From contig NC_135170.1 of the NCBI RefSeq assembly GCF_041146795.1, positions 33,063,033 through 33,127,032 of the forward strand: DNA of 64,000 nt. Direction: 5' to 3'. The position numbers and the translations under genes are program-made. The stretch's first letter is position 1. Every line of letters begins with the position of its first letter. Positions 13,523-26,468 of the stretch are shown piece after piece. This stretch comes from Maylandia zebra (lineage: Eukaryota > Chordata > Actinopteri > Cichliformes > Cichlidae). Under the pieces are notes generated by a model. The model was not told the origin of the DNA. It saw only the letters and a list, made by a program, of their open reading frames with translations, and did not search any database.

Positions 13523-16500
13523 CTGTGAAAGAGCAGATGTTGGACAGTTCAAAGTATCAGTATAATAAAGGTCTACGACGTAATTTAAGGTGGACTTGAG
13601 AACTTTTAAGAATGCTATGGATTCTATAAGAAACAAAATTGGAAGAACAGTTTGTTTCTAACTGAGGATGATTATGAAAACATAAAGTAACAAATACGGC
13701 GTGCAGGGCAACAAACAGGCTGGCAAAACCTGATTCTTTACATTCACAGATGTTACTCTTTCATCATCCCTGAAGTGTGAGCATGAAAGAATCCACTTCT
13801 GGTGAATTATTAGTGACGGAAAATCCCGGTGTTCCTGTTAGTTATTTATGACGTTCAGAGAAAAAACTTTACTTCTACGACTTCTTATAAAAACCTGTCA
13901 GAAGCTATGAGGATGTTGTGCATTGTTTTTCTACTTACCTTCAGTTCTTTATGCTATTGTACTGTTGTATTCTGTCTCTCTTTGCCAACAGTTTCAGCAG
14001 TTTTTTGTTTTTATCTGATCCGAATTCAGGTCAGTTTCTGAATTTATATTTTTAAATTTCCATTCTTTCCAGCTTACGTCACTGGTATTCTTTCAGCCTT
14101 TCCCCGTGACAAACAAACCCAAACATGATGACACAGAGTCCAAATGAGCTCATCAGTGACTGGAAACATGCCCCAAAAAGCTTAATGCTCTGCAGAAAGC
14201 CTGATAAATGGTTAATCCTGCTCAACCCCACATCACACATCACAGCAGCAGAGTGACAGAATAAAAAGGATAGCCAAGATGGTTTCGTGATGGCTCATCC
14301 TTCCTGCTCATCTCAAACAATGAAGGCAGGAAACAAAGCTACGGTGACCAGTCTGCTGTCTCCAGCTTCCTCACTCCCAGTACCGGTCAGTGCCAGTCAC
14401 AGGGCTGGGACCTCCTGAATCCAGATATCGAGCCCCTCTTTCAGGTACAGACAGAAAATCCTGTCTGGAGATGAAGGTGTATGACCTGGACAGCCAGGAA
14501 GATCTCAGTGTGACCAGTTTGTTATTAAGCTGAAATTACACACTTACTGAAAGTGTTGATATATTCACTCCATGGAGTCAAGTCCTGGTACTCGTTATTT
14601 GGAGGAAAAGAGTGTGAGTGTTGTAACATACATCAAAAAGACCACAACAGTACTGAAGTGAACAACGCTCCACATCATGTTAGAAACCAGTCTTCTGCCG
14701 TGTTCTAGACCAATCACACCCCCAGTGCCAATGACGCTCCCCAACAGCAGCAGCCTCCCCCTCCATTAGTGCTGCCCTAATCCAATCCACCAGAACAAGC
14801 CTGATCCACGACCCACTGCCACCATCCTGGAGCTTCCACTTCTTTTGTAAAAAAGATCCACATTTAAACGTCTTCTAAAGGTTTTGTAAAAGATGTGGTG
14901 AAGGACAGATAAAGTTATCTTTCTTCAAATGTTTTGTTTTGTTTGTAGGAGACATAATCCACATGATTTTTATCCAGGAAACTGGGGTTCAACTTTTCTT
15001 GTGTACTTTTTAACTTTTAAGTTTAGTTTTCCCTCACAGTTTGCTGAGGTTTAGAACAAAACGATCTCGGTAGTTTCCCGACTCTTTAGTCCTATCTTGA
15101 GATTTTGATTAAACATAGTGGACGTGAACTTGTTTCATACTTATAGATGCCCCTGAACCCCCCTGTGAAACAAGTTAACGAGCTCCTCCTCTCCTCTGAT
15201 AAAAAAAATAGGTGGTGATACAGTTCGTACGCTGATGATACGACTCTGCCTGATAAGTCTGCACCATCTTTTTTATGTTATGTTAATATACTGAAATCCC
15301 TCCGAGGGTCAACATGAAACACTGTGAATGAAGAGCTTATTTTATTTTCTGTTTTTTCACAGCTTCCTTTGAGGAAAATGTGACACATGTTGAGTCTTTG
15401 ATCTCCCGTCCCATAAAAATCCTGCTGGTCTCATTCATATTTATGCCTTGGATTGCTTCAAAGTGCATTTCAGGTTCAACCAGCGTCTCTGGCGCGCTCT
15501 TGGTATGTTAGGGCTGTCATTAAGACAAATTCAGGAACACATTCATTCACTTCTGCACAAAGTTATGTATTAACGCAGCCCCGGGTAGCAGCAGTGATGA
15601 CGCTATGGGCAAAACGCTCAAAGCAGCTGACATGAAACTATCAAAAATCGAAACGCAGAAGGTTTAATCAGACACAAACCGAGCTTCTGTCTTAATGTTT
15701 ATTCTTCACTCTTTGAACAAACATTGCATTTTGACTTTAATAGCTTTAAGCTTTAAGAGCTTTATCTGCCCCCAGGTGCAGCCCAGGATTTATGCTCCAA
15801 AGCACCACCATCGGGGAGCTCTGGATGTTTGATTTGGCAGAGTTTTAGCTTTACTTCCTGACCCAACCCCAGTGCTGTGTAAACCTGAAATCTGTGAATA
15901 ACACCTGACCGTTAGGATCTGTATAAGAACAGTTCTATCAGTTAACATCAGGTCATGATTGGTCTGTAGGTCAATGAAGTTATTCCCTGCAAGGCTGCAG
16001 CTGTTTACAGTATTAAAGTCAACGGGGAGAATCTGACTCACAGCCACCTGTGAGACAGAAAATCCTGAAGTAAATTTGCACCTGAACAACATATTTTGGT
16101 TATGCAACTTTACCAGACATGTTCAGTCCTCCACAGAAAAAAAACAACAACCCACCACTGTGTAACTTCACGGTGACGGAGCTGTGCATAGGTGGGATTT
16201 GTTTCTGTTGAAAACTGAAAATGTAAAAGCTGAAAACATTTCTAATGTTCTCGGCATAACAGAACATCTTTATATGGTATGCCCTCTTTTCCCTGATGGT
16301 GTTGGCTAACTGACAAACAACAGCACGAGCGGTGTATAGAATAGTTGTTCCACAGTTCGTGACACTTCCCCCTAGTGACAGTAAACAGCTCCAATATGTA
16401 GATGACAGTGCAAAGCTGTGTGTCGGCTCTGCTGCACAACCACTTACATATAGCCACATATTTCAGTACGTTATGTCAACAGGTCCTCATCCCAACACGT

Positions 16501-18933
16501 AACATACCGACGACAGTGACAAATCATCGGTATGTTACACATTCGGAGGCACGAGAGCGGGTTTGCATGAATCTATAAATGCATTAAGATTATGATCAAG
16601 GTTAGGGCTGGAATAGAAAGCCACAAAGCCACGTTGGGAATGATAATGCTCTGGTTATGCTAGTATAAAATCGGTCCTGTAATGAATTGCCAATTGAAAA
16701 TGGATGGATGAAACAGATCCGATACTAAGAATAAACAATATAAAATTATATGACAGTCGAATTGTGATGTTGCAGAGCTCCGTCTGCTGTGCAGGACTCA
16801 GAGGATTTTTCATTATGGACTGATACCTGATGAATTTAGTTTCACCAAAGACCACTGTGGGAAATGAGAACCACAGTGGGTCGACCTGTTAGACTGAACC
16901 GAAGACGTTTGTCCCCTTTATGCAGTTTGGGCCAAAACCCATCATGTTAAAGAACAAAGCGTATCGTTCATCCTTTATATTGTTTGGCCTCAAAATGTTA
17001 AATCACAGTTTGTTCCAGACATAAAATTTATGTAAATACTTTTTCAAAATAAAATCTAAATGAAATGTCTGAACACTGAATATAAATGTGTGCATGTCAA
17101 CTAACATTAATCACCTGGAGACCTCTCTGGTTTATCTTGTGACCCTTTGGAAGGCACAGTCACAGTGGAAGAGTAACTTTTTACTGCAGTAACTCTAATC
17201 ATGTAAGTGCTCTTGCAGGATGAATTTGAAGTACTTTTATAGTTTAATTATTTAACTGCTCTCAAAAATAGAGGGAAAAAAACAACCATTGCAAAGGTTT
17301 ATTTAAAATAAAATCAAAATAATTCCCAGCAGATACAGAACATTTTTATGAAACTCAATTTAATATAAATAACTACAAAGTTTGAGTATTGAGTAAAAAA
17401 GCTGCCAGTTAATGATAAAACTGTTTACATGAACATGTCAGAGAGCTGTGACCTGTAAGCGCTGTACGACCTGAGGAGAGAGTAATCCCGCTTATGTCGA
17501 ACACAAAGATCAAATCTGCAGTTTGGACTCCTGCTGAGATCCTGCGAGCCTCAAAATCCTCTCTCGAAAACTGATTTTACTCACTTTATTTTAGCTTAAA
17601 CTCACGGTCACTGCTGGAAATACACCGCAGGAGTGTTTGTGTGCAGCCTGTAGTGTTTGGCACCATAAAAAACCTGATGCGCTGAGTGACTATGAAGTAT
17701 ACGTGAGCCTATAGCGCCCTCTGCTGAGCTCAGTAAGACCTGGAACCAGGTTACTTCTGACATTGACAGGTTAAATAACCATTTATTTATATGATAATTA
17801 TTTGTGTAATTTATTAAAACCCACAAGAACAGTCACTACAAAAACAAGTTTAATTTTACAATAAATACATCACTTTTTAACAGTTGAATAAATACTTTTA
17901 TATAACCCATAAAGTTAATTAATTTTCAATATTTCTAAGGCACTAAAGAGTTCATGTGTTAAGGTTAAACTGTGTGAATCACCTGACACAGTAAAAAAGA
18001 GTTACAGTAACAGTTTCGAAAGGTTTCTGAAGCTTCCCATGCAATCAAATGTACATATTTGTGCTTTTTCTTCTGGATTTCAAGGTTAATTATCATTTTA
18101 TTTTAGCTAAAACTGTGACGTCTGTCTTACGCATCAGTGTTGTGAAAGGGATGGGTCCAAACTTTTGCGCCTGTGTGGATTAATTTGCATTTTAAGTAAT
18201 TTTGCCAGAGAGACTGGAAATGAAATACCAGACCTGTGTCACTGTTACTGTCTAAACTCCATGACACACATTTATGTTCATCTTTCCTTCGGTTATATTA
18301 AGGCACTAAACATGTAGGACTGTTCCTTTAAGGTGCAAACTTGTAAAATCACCTGTTGGACGTGGTTTTTAGGCTAACATTTTCTAAATCTGCATGTTTG
18401 TGTCTTTATTCTGCCCTATGGTCGTTTTTCTTCTTTGTTTAATGGCTTTTCATCTGTAACCAGCGCTACAAAGACAAATAAATACTGCTTGTTTTTCTCA
18501 CTCGCTGATAAATATCCCCCCCAATCATTTTTATCAGTTCAGCATCAGAGAGGAAACAGACTTACCCTGAATGTGACTCACAGCTAGTCAGTGATCAGAG
18601 CTTCTTCCTGTTTGTCACTTTGTTTACTGGTTTCCATGCTGACCAGTTTCAGGCATGGCTGGCTGCTCCAGTACAAAAGAAAGTCTTTTTGTTCCCTCTC
18701 AGAGGATTGACAGCAGGCTGTGGTTGGTTTTGTTCAGTTTAGCTAAAGTGAGAAGTAAAAGCAGTGGATGAAGGTCCTGCTGTCTCTTCTTTGTCCACTA
18801 GGTGTCGGTAATAATCTGTGACAGTTTTCATTTTTTTGGCCTGATACTTTTTCTTCTTTTGTCCTTCACTTGTCCAGTTTGCTCAGACAAATGCTGCGAT
18901 ATGCCAAGTTTTTGGCTGTTGGAGCAGAAATAC
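13523..18933. other. Intergenic sequence, no gene seen
   Basis: Several short open frames exist on both strands, but none has coding-like composition with splice sites. Fragments such as 16100-16460 look like old repeats. If the EF-hand gene extends further 5', its missing exons should lie here or beyond, but I could not find them. Confidence 0.4.
16499..16538. repeat. Perfect 12-bp inverted repeat
   Basis: gtaacataccga at 16499-16510 pairs exactly with tcggtatgttac at 16527-16538 across a 16-nt spacer. It lies in a probably repetitive segment. Confidence 0.85.
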
Positions 18934-19205
18934 TATTTTATGTCTGTCAAACTGTGTTATATTTGGCATTTTTCATAGATTCAACTAAGAAATTGGGAAC
19001 AAAGGATGTGTTTCTGTGACAGGCTGAAACAAAGTGTCTACAGATACAGTTAAGTGGCTTAAACAAAACAAAAAAAACATTCCTCTGAAAATAGTCAGAT
19101 GGCGTGGACTTACTGGCCCTGTGATTGGCTGGTGGCCCATCCTCACCCTCCAAAACTTTGGAGAATTATTGCTCAAGACCGCTTTAAAGAATTACAAGAA
19201 TATCT
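18934..19205 (+). repeat. Dispersed repeat, copy 1
   Basis: It shares blocks in the same order with 28690-29075: ctgtcaaactgtgtta, aattgggaacaaa, ttaagtggctta and attgctcaagaccgctttaa. It is probably a non-autonomous DNA element of unassigned family. Confidence 0.65.
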
Positions 19206-22200
19206 GACAAAAAATTATGGTTGCTGGTGTCAGTATGTCAGTAATTTACTGAAAACTGTACTTTAAAGTTTGTATTTTAAAACTGATCAAACATAAAACT
19301 TTACTTGTAAAATTACAGAGTAAAACGTCGTTAAACGCAGTAATAGTATAAGTAGATTGAGAGCGGAGGACTTGAGGTGCTGAATTATTTCTTGTAGACG
19401 ATGTGATATCTCGGCCGCTCAGACTAGAAGCAGCTCTGTTTTTGTTGTATAAGAAGTTTGATCATGAATATTCAGAACCAGCAGCAGAGAAACATCAGTG
19501 GAAATGTTAGAAATGAGTCACAGCTCCTCAGCTTTTTTTAAATGTCCACATCGCTTTGTTAAAGCACTCTCTGCAGGTCTCGTTGGAGAGGTTTGTGTTC
19601 TACTTTCTTCTGTGATTCTATCTCTGTCAGGGCATCATGTTTGACGAGGACGCACAAAACTCTCATCTGAGCTTCCTGATCATTCACTGGAAACTCACTG
19701 AGGAAGTTGCACATCATGGATTAATGGGGAAGTTTAAAATAGATGCAAAGATTTAAATTATAAGGCCTCCTCTAACCTCCACCCACTCAGCTTCACATCC
19801 TCACTTCTCTGCCCTGATCAGCTGTTACCTCTGAAAGACTCTCCGAAGCACAGCCTCAGTCAGTTTGGCCAGCCAGCCCTAATGCCTTAATAAATAATGT
19901 TTTAATACATTTAAAATAAACTTTCTGCATCGGAGGTTTGAGTTTATCCATCGCTGATGTAGTTTTCTTGCATAAAAAAAGTCTCTCCTCATAAAGTACG
20001 AAAGAGTAAAAGTAATGATAGAAAGGAGAAAAATATGTATAAAAATGAATAAATAAAATTTACACAGAGTCATTTCAATGTGACAACATAAGCTGTAAAC
20101 ATATCAATAACAATAACTTCACACCGTTACGCTCCCTTAGCTGTAGTCACCTGGCTGTGCCGTATTCTGCGACCTGTAGATCCACCACAGCTGCCATCCA
20201 TCATCTGGATCTCAGGATCACTGAGATCCAGATGATGGATGGCAGCTCTCCTCCACATGTCTCATCCGGATCTGGCCAAGTGTCTGATTCAGCAAAAGAG
20301 CCGAGGTTTGTGCCGGCAGAGAGGTGACGTATTTAGAAAAGAGCTGCGGGGAGTGACGGCAGGTCCACGTGCTGCAAACCGTGCAAGGTGAAGGTGATGG
20401 AGGGGCGATGATGTCAGAGGACACAGAGAACAGGTGTGCTCTTACACTGTGTGCTGATCTGCAGACAGTTATCTTTACATATGTGTGCATGTTTATTCAT
20501 TTTCATGACATCTGACATCATATCATCTGTTTCACATTAACAGTAACACTTTTACGAAACTTCTTCTCCTGCTTTGCTCTTGTTTTTTCATCCTAATGAC
20601 GCTTTAATCTATTAGCCTACTTTTTTTATGTAATACACTCTTACTCAACATATTATGAAATTATTGCTTGCATATTTTTACATAACTCTGCTTCCTTCTT
20701 TTCTGCTCATTTTTGCCTGTTATTAATAATAATTTCATGCTGTGACACAGTTTTCTTTTCCTTCTTCTCCTTGATGGATTAATTAAAGATTCAAATGAAG
20801 TCATCTCCACGCTGATTAGATGAAACTGAATTTCATGAATTGAAGCCACAAGGGTTTAGATCTTCATACTAGCTGAAACTGTCAGTTTAAATTCTTAAAC
20901 AATGGTCTGAAAATGGTTTTAACTGGACTACATTTAACATGTGAGCATGAAAACAATCATAACTCATAATCATAACACCAAAAATATCTGAATAAAATCC
21001 ATCCTTATTGAATGTAAGTGCTGTGTTGTTGTCTCCTCTGAGACTCGTTTGTATTCCCCTTCGGTCTGACGGTGCGGTCGTCTTCCTGTCCGTCCGTGGC
21101 TGGACTTTTGAGCTGGCCAATGCTTGCTGATGTCATCCCCCAGACTTCCTGTATCCAACACAACCACGCTCCTTATCCCAAGTCTTCTCTACCACCTCAT
21201 TTTACAACATGTGGTTTGTTTGCGTGGCTGTTTCTGGGTCTTTTTCATTGTCACGCATGATTCCTCTGTATTGATATCATGTTCTTTTAGTGCTTAAGGA
21301 CACGTATGTGAATTTTAACTGAATTTAAATGTGGATCCTGAGTTTCCTCATTTGTGTCCTTGTACTAGTGTGCAGAAATAGCTCCACAACTTTTTATGAT
21401 CATTAGTTTGGCTTAAATAAAAGCCTAAAACGGGCAACACAGGTACCAGTGCAATTTTCCATAAAAGCATCTTATTTGGTTGCACTGCCTTTAGCAAGAA
21501 AGACTAAAGAGACTGACCTCATTAATTTGATTTTACTCCTTGTGAAATTCCACATCAGTAAATGCAAGTTTTCATGAGGGAAACACAACATGTGGCTACA
21601 AGCTGCTCTTTGCATAGAAATAAAGCTTTAAAATGGGCATTGTTTTTAATGTCTTTATTTAATGTCACTGTAACTCGCGCATCTTTTTTTTTAATGTCAT
21701 GTTTGCATCTGTTATGATCTGTTTATTTTGTACACTGTCATTTAAAGAGCTTTATTCTGTATTCAGTACCTCTTTTTATAAAATTAAAGAGTAAAAAAAA
21801 TAAGGAAATGCATTCGGCTTAGGAGTCTGCCTCCAGTGGCCATTAGAGGAACCGCAGTTTTTCATTTTTCAGATTTGGAGGATTCTGCTTGAAAACATCT
21901 ACAAATCTCCTCTTTTCAGATGCTCATATTTCTTATTTATAATTGTAATTGTTCATTTTTTATACTACACTGTAAATATTGTGTTGATGTATTGTATTGT
22001 TCTTGTTTTCATATTTATGTTGTTCCTGATGTGTGTTATTGTTGGTCTTCACCGAGGTTTAAGTGCCGGATGTGCGGCAATCATAATAAAAACCCTTGAA
22101 TCCTTAGGGGTCACTTCCATCTCACCCTATCCCAGCATCATCCTCTGTCACACCAATCCTCTGTATGTCCTCCTTAACTCCTTCCATAAGTCTTCTCTGA

Positions 22201-23984
22201 GGTCTTTCTCATTTCCAGCAGCCTGGCAGCTCCTTCTTCTCTTTTTCCCATATATCCACTAAACCATCTCAGCTTTGCCTCTGATAGAGTCTCCTCGAGT
22301 CATGTCATCCCCGTTTCTTTTATCTTGTACCCAGAATAATCTGCAGGTAAATTAAAACCTCATGTCAGACCGTCTTTGACCCTTTTTGCCAGTAATGTAA
22401 ATTGATGGAAATGCGTTCCTGTTGTTTGCTGTCTCTGGAAGCATCCGGTGTATTTCATGAGTCCATTATGCTCGGGCATGAATTAGTGCCAGCAGCAGCT
22501 GAGCAGCAGGACCACAATAAAAGGCTGAATTATTCCTGACAGTGAGACTAATGGCAGTATTTTTCTTGCCTCACAAATTCAGTATAACTAAATTTCACTT
22601 ACAGAGATGGATTAGCTGTTTGTTTACTGAGGCTTGAAGTGCAGCAGCTCCCGCAGAGCGGTGATCAGTCCACTAATCAAGCAGATAAATTAATAAACAT
22701 CTAAGTTTCTGTTTCTGCTGAACTTCACTGGAGGAAAATATCAAAGCTGGCCTTGGCAAACGCACATGATGGCAGGCTGACGTGGCACAGAGAGGGCGAC
22801 GTGTGCAGAGTTTCACCTTAAATAACACAAAATCCTCTAGTTTGGTGCCAGAAAACAGCACTCGGCACACTGAGTTAACCAAAAAGGACAAAAAAGGCTG
22901 CAGACTGGTCACTGAGAGCAGCTTTTACTAAACAGCCAGATTTGGATATGTAGAAGTGATTCGAAATAGAAGTACAGGTCATACGTCCCATTCTCTACCC
23001 AAACATTTCCAAAACCATCAGATATATGCTTACAGCTCATAACCCTGTATCATATTTGATTTGTGAGTTTTTGTGAGTTTTTCACATTGTCAGTGTGATT
23101 TATGCACCTGTGCTGAGGAAGGCAGACTCATCCTGAGTACATGATGTCAGTCAACACTATGAGACCCATAGAAAACTGCAGATTTGGGTCCAGTTTGGAT
23201 CAAACGCCCCTTGCTATCTGGAGCAATGCTCAGTAAATGACTGGTTTCTTTTTTTTTTTCTCCTATCCACTTCACTGGTTAAATTGTAGGAAAAATATAT
23301 CAAAAGTGGGATATCTGCTCTTGTGAGGTAATTTTATAATACTTTACATCGATATTTATAAGTTTACAAAGTGGACGTAAGAAATTATTTTTGTTGGCGA
23401 CTGGCAAATAACAAAATGGTGCATTAGCGCCACCAGCTGGTATGGAAAAGGTCGTGTTTGTAATCAGCACAGCTGCTTTATAATTGTTTGGCTAGACCAA
23501 GTAACACACAAGTGGCAAATACACTAAAATAAAGCTCATGACTAAATAGACAATGACGCCAACCAAACCCCAAATCACCCCCATGACATGCAGCACATGG
23601 TTTGACCCAATAAGGTGGCTTCAGGATTTAAGGGGTCTCAGGCAGCTCACAGGTGTTCCCTTTGTGTCATTTGGGAGAGTCTGCACCTCCAGCCACTTCT
23701 GCAAACGTGGTGGTAAGTTTTAAAAAAATTGAGTTGTTTGTTTGACTCTGTAAATGTAGTTTTTGGGAGGTGGGCTCACTAAAAGTCAAATTTTCTAACT
23801 GCTTAAGTGTCTGATTGCAAATGAAGTGCGTCTGTGGGTAGATGACGTGTTGGGCCTAATCTGTTCTCGTGGGCATGTGTGGCTATACCTGTAAAATAGT
23901 TTTCTGGCTAAGTTATGAACAGTCATATCTGACTCTTTTATCCCTGCAGGTGAAGCACTTCATGGAGGATTCCCTCCCTGATGG
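19206..23984. other. Intergenic sequence, no gene seen
   Basis: No supported exon. It contains the long hairpin at 20189-20247. The segment around 22430-22570 (homeodomain-like TAAT cores, low repeat content) could be a conserved regulatory element, which is a guess. A strong donor-like gtaagt at about 23713 and the acceptor ctgcag at about 23944-23949 could mark a 5' UTR intron of the ancestral adaptor copy that follows. Confidence 0.4.
20189..20247. repeat. Perfect 27-bp inverted repeat with 5-nt loop
   Basis: The arm at 20189-20215 (agctgccatccat..ctcag) is exactly complementary to the arm at 20221-20247, with loop gatca. A perfect palindrome this long is rare by chance. It could be a recent foldback duplication, a small hairpin RNA or an assembly snap-back. 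Nothing in the sequence decides between these. Confidence 0.95.
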
Positions 23985-24730
23985 CACCTCTTCTCGTCGC
24001 CGTCTTTAACCTTTCTGATGCTTGATTGGCTCGCAGATAAAATCAGAGGGGGACATGGTTTTACACTGTAAATGATGAGCTCAGCTTCAAAAAGGGTGAG
24101 GCACTGAATATCAGTGTATAAATTGGGGACTCGCTGCTGTTATATCTCTGACTCTTTGTGCTTCTCTGCAGACTCCAAGCCCTGAAGACGGTTGGTGTAA
24201 AATGGACGAAGAGACGAGAAAGATTTCTACTACAGTGAAATGCCAACTCCAGCGTAAGAGGCTAAATGCTGATTATCAAGTAGAAATGTACTGGCTGTAA
24301 ACTGGTTTGTTAAAGGCTGAGGCTTGTGATTATGTGTTCAGGTGGTTCACAGAACAGCAGTTGCAGCGCTGCAGAGGAGCTCCTGAAGACCAAACATGGG
24401 AGAGTTTGCTCTGAGGATGCTGGAACTTCACTGGAAACTTCTGCATTTGTCAAGTGAGTTTAAAAACTGAAGCCTCAATGGTTTAACAGATCCTGGTTTG
24501 ATACATCACACTTGTTTCTTCCCACAGATGGCGTCCATGGTGCAGGCGATGGACTAGCACATCAAGGTGGCTTAAAGCAGGACAAAGCCCCGGTGATGCT
24601 TTCACAAGACCTGCGCATACAACTCCAGGTCCACTGGCTCTCAAATGGCTATTGTCTGCACTGCATTTCAGACTTCCCCAGGCAACTGGGTCAGTGCAGC
24701 TTCTATCTACAAAGGAGCAGAGATGGACGC
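23985..24730 (+). pseudogene. Decayed tandem copy of the GRAP2-like adaptor gene
   Basis: Five blocks match the live gene at 29174-34385 in order. (1) 5' UTR plus exon 1 (23985-24096): the start ATG is ATA at 24037-24039, a frameshift follows, and NDELSFKKG matches the live TDDELGFKQG; the donor gt has become at. (2) Exon 2 (24172-24253): DGWCKM matches the live DNIWCKAEM, with splice sites kept. (3) Exon 3 (24342-24453): WFTEQ, then EELLKTKHG in another frame, 112 nt against 120 nt in the live exon; both splice sites are kept. (4) A last-exon acceptor, cttcccacag, ending at 24527. (5) 3' UTR: ctatctacaaaggagcag near 24720 matches the live 34385 region. The counterpart of live exon 4 is missing and the last coding part is mostly lost. 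Introns are much shorter than in the live gene. Confidence 0.75.
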
Positions 24731-24923
24731 TTCCTGAGCCTCCCACACAGGAACCGCATGTTATCATTCAGGGTGCCGTCATGGCGTTCTATCAGATGAT
24801 CGCGTGTTACATACAAGGTTTTTCTGGTATCGGTAACTTGAGGTACCTTCCTCAGCCAGGAGACGAGGTTTGGAGCTCTACGTTTAGCACTTAATACTCT
24901 CCAACTACTCTGTGGTTGGTTTC

Positions 24924-25140
24924 AGGCACTTACCGAGTCCTCTTAGGTTAGGATTAGGCTCTTATTCCTCTTTGGTTAGGAAATTGTATTTTTTTAGCAC
25001 TACATATCGCTCTAGGTTGAGTTAGTCTAGACTCTTCCTTTATTGAACAAAGGCACTTACCGAGTCCTCTTTGATTAGGATTAGGCTCTTATTCCTCTTT
25101 GGTTAGGATTTAGGCACTTAACCAGATCCTTAGGATTTGG
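24924..25140 (+). repeat. Short tandem duplication, period about 127 bp
   Basis: A segment starting aggcacttaccgagtcctct and ending in tttggttagga occurs at 24924-24981 and again at 25051-25108. A third, degraded start (aggcacttaaccagatcct) follows at about 25112. Confidence 0.8.
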
Positions 25141-26141
25141 CTCTCCACACCCCTCCTCGGCTGGCATGAGGAACTCCAGATTCCTCCATGGTTGGTTTGT
25201 TACTCTGCTGCTACAAGACACTTTGTATGTAACTGAGATACCAGCGGCTTTAAAACTGCTTTGATGGCTCCAGAAAGAGACCATGCTAGAAATGCCAGAC
25301 CTGTCTCAAAGCTTGTGGAATCATTTGTGGCCATGTTGCTGATGGAATGGACTGTCTATGTTTTGACTAATAAATAATTTTACACCACTAATCTGCTTGA
25401 GTCCTGGAGTTTACTAAGGTGGCTGGTTCTAAAACAAAGATCGCAAATCAGTCCAGCTCAACTTGTGGCTCAATTACATGTCAGAGTTCAGTCTGTTACC
25501 TGTTGAAACTTAAACCTACTTAACTGGTCTCCTCCCACCAGTGTTTGCTTTGTCAGATTTCTGCTGCTCTTCTTTAATAGGGGGATCTTGGGCTCTCTGA
25601 GAACCTTCAATGATGGAGAACTGCATTCACTTTAAACAGATAGTTGTAGTGAACTTGGCAAACTAAACTGCCTCAAGCTGCAACTCAAAAGGGCTTTAAT
25701 ATGGTGCATGAGTGCATAAATTTCCACTGTACACAATGAGGCTGGAAGTCCAAGCTGAGTGCACATATGTAAGGCTAATGTGCAGCCCCACCACTAGTGT
25801 AGTTTTGCGTTCTTGGTGAGCTGTCGTGACAGTCTAAACCTAAAAGTAATGCTTTGGTAGTTGCTTCCAAGAAGTTTGCCTGTCAGTGCCATTTGCAACA
25901 CTCGGGTTATCTTTTCCTCTAAAGGAGTCTAAAACACTTAGACGTTAGGTCAATGTGCTACTAAAAAGGAAATCTGAAACTGTAATATTCTACAAGTGAG
26001 TAAGCAGAGTAGGGGAGGAACAAAAGCAGTTCAGTTATTTTGGGTTGAAGTTGTAAAACTGAAGTTTTCTCAGATTTGACTGGAGCTTCTAAACTAATGT
26101 TGAATTAAACAGTTTCGATTTCAGTCTTTCACTCAAACAAC
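25141..26141. other. Intergenic sequence, no gene seen
   Basis: No supported exon or repeat boundary between the tandem repeat and the SINE. Confidence 0.4.
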
Positions 26142-26152
26142 ATTTAGTTTCA

Positions 26153-26457
26153 TGGTGGCGATCGTGGCTCAACAGCTGGGAGTTTGCCTTGTAATCGGAA
26201 GGTTGCCGGTTCGAGCCCCAGCTTGGACAGTCTCGGTCGTTGTGTCCTTGGGCAAGACGCTTCACCTGTTGCCTCCTGGTGGTGGTCAGAGGGCCCGGTG
26301 GCGCCAGTGTCCGGCAGCCTCGCCTCTGTCAGTGCGCCCCAGGGTGGCTGTGGCTGCAATGTAGCTGCCATCACCAATGGGTGGATGACTGAGTGTGTAA
26401 AGCGCTTTGGGGTCCTTAGGGAGTAGTAAAGCACTATACAAATACAGGCCATTTATT
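26153..26457 (+). mobile_element. tRNA-derived SINE with intact target duplication
   Basis: The head has pol III promoter boxes (A box around gtggctcaacag, B box ggttcgagccc). The tail (taaagcgctttggggtcctt and then a ctatacaaat stretch) is a common fish SINE 3' end. An exact 11-bp duplication, atttagtttca, lies at 26142-26152 and 26458-26468, so both element ends are defined. Confidence 0.9.
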
Positions 26458-26468
26458 ATTTAGTTTCA

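Noticed and set aside
16100-16459. 119-codon open frame, - strand
   Set aside because: Low-complexity, probably repeat-derived, and without splice or homology support.
24512-24894. Open frames of 95 and 80 codons as an independent small gene
   Set aside because: The segment aligns with the 3' UTR and last-exon acceptor of the adaptor gene and is part of the decayed copy.
26160-26225. tRNA-like sequence
   Set aside because: It is the head of a SINE with an 11-bp target duplication and a 300-bp body, not a free tRNA gene.
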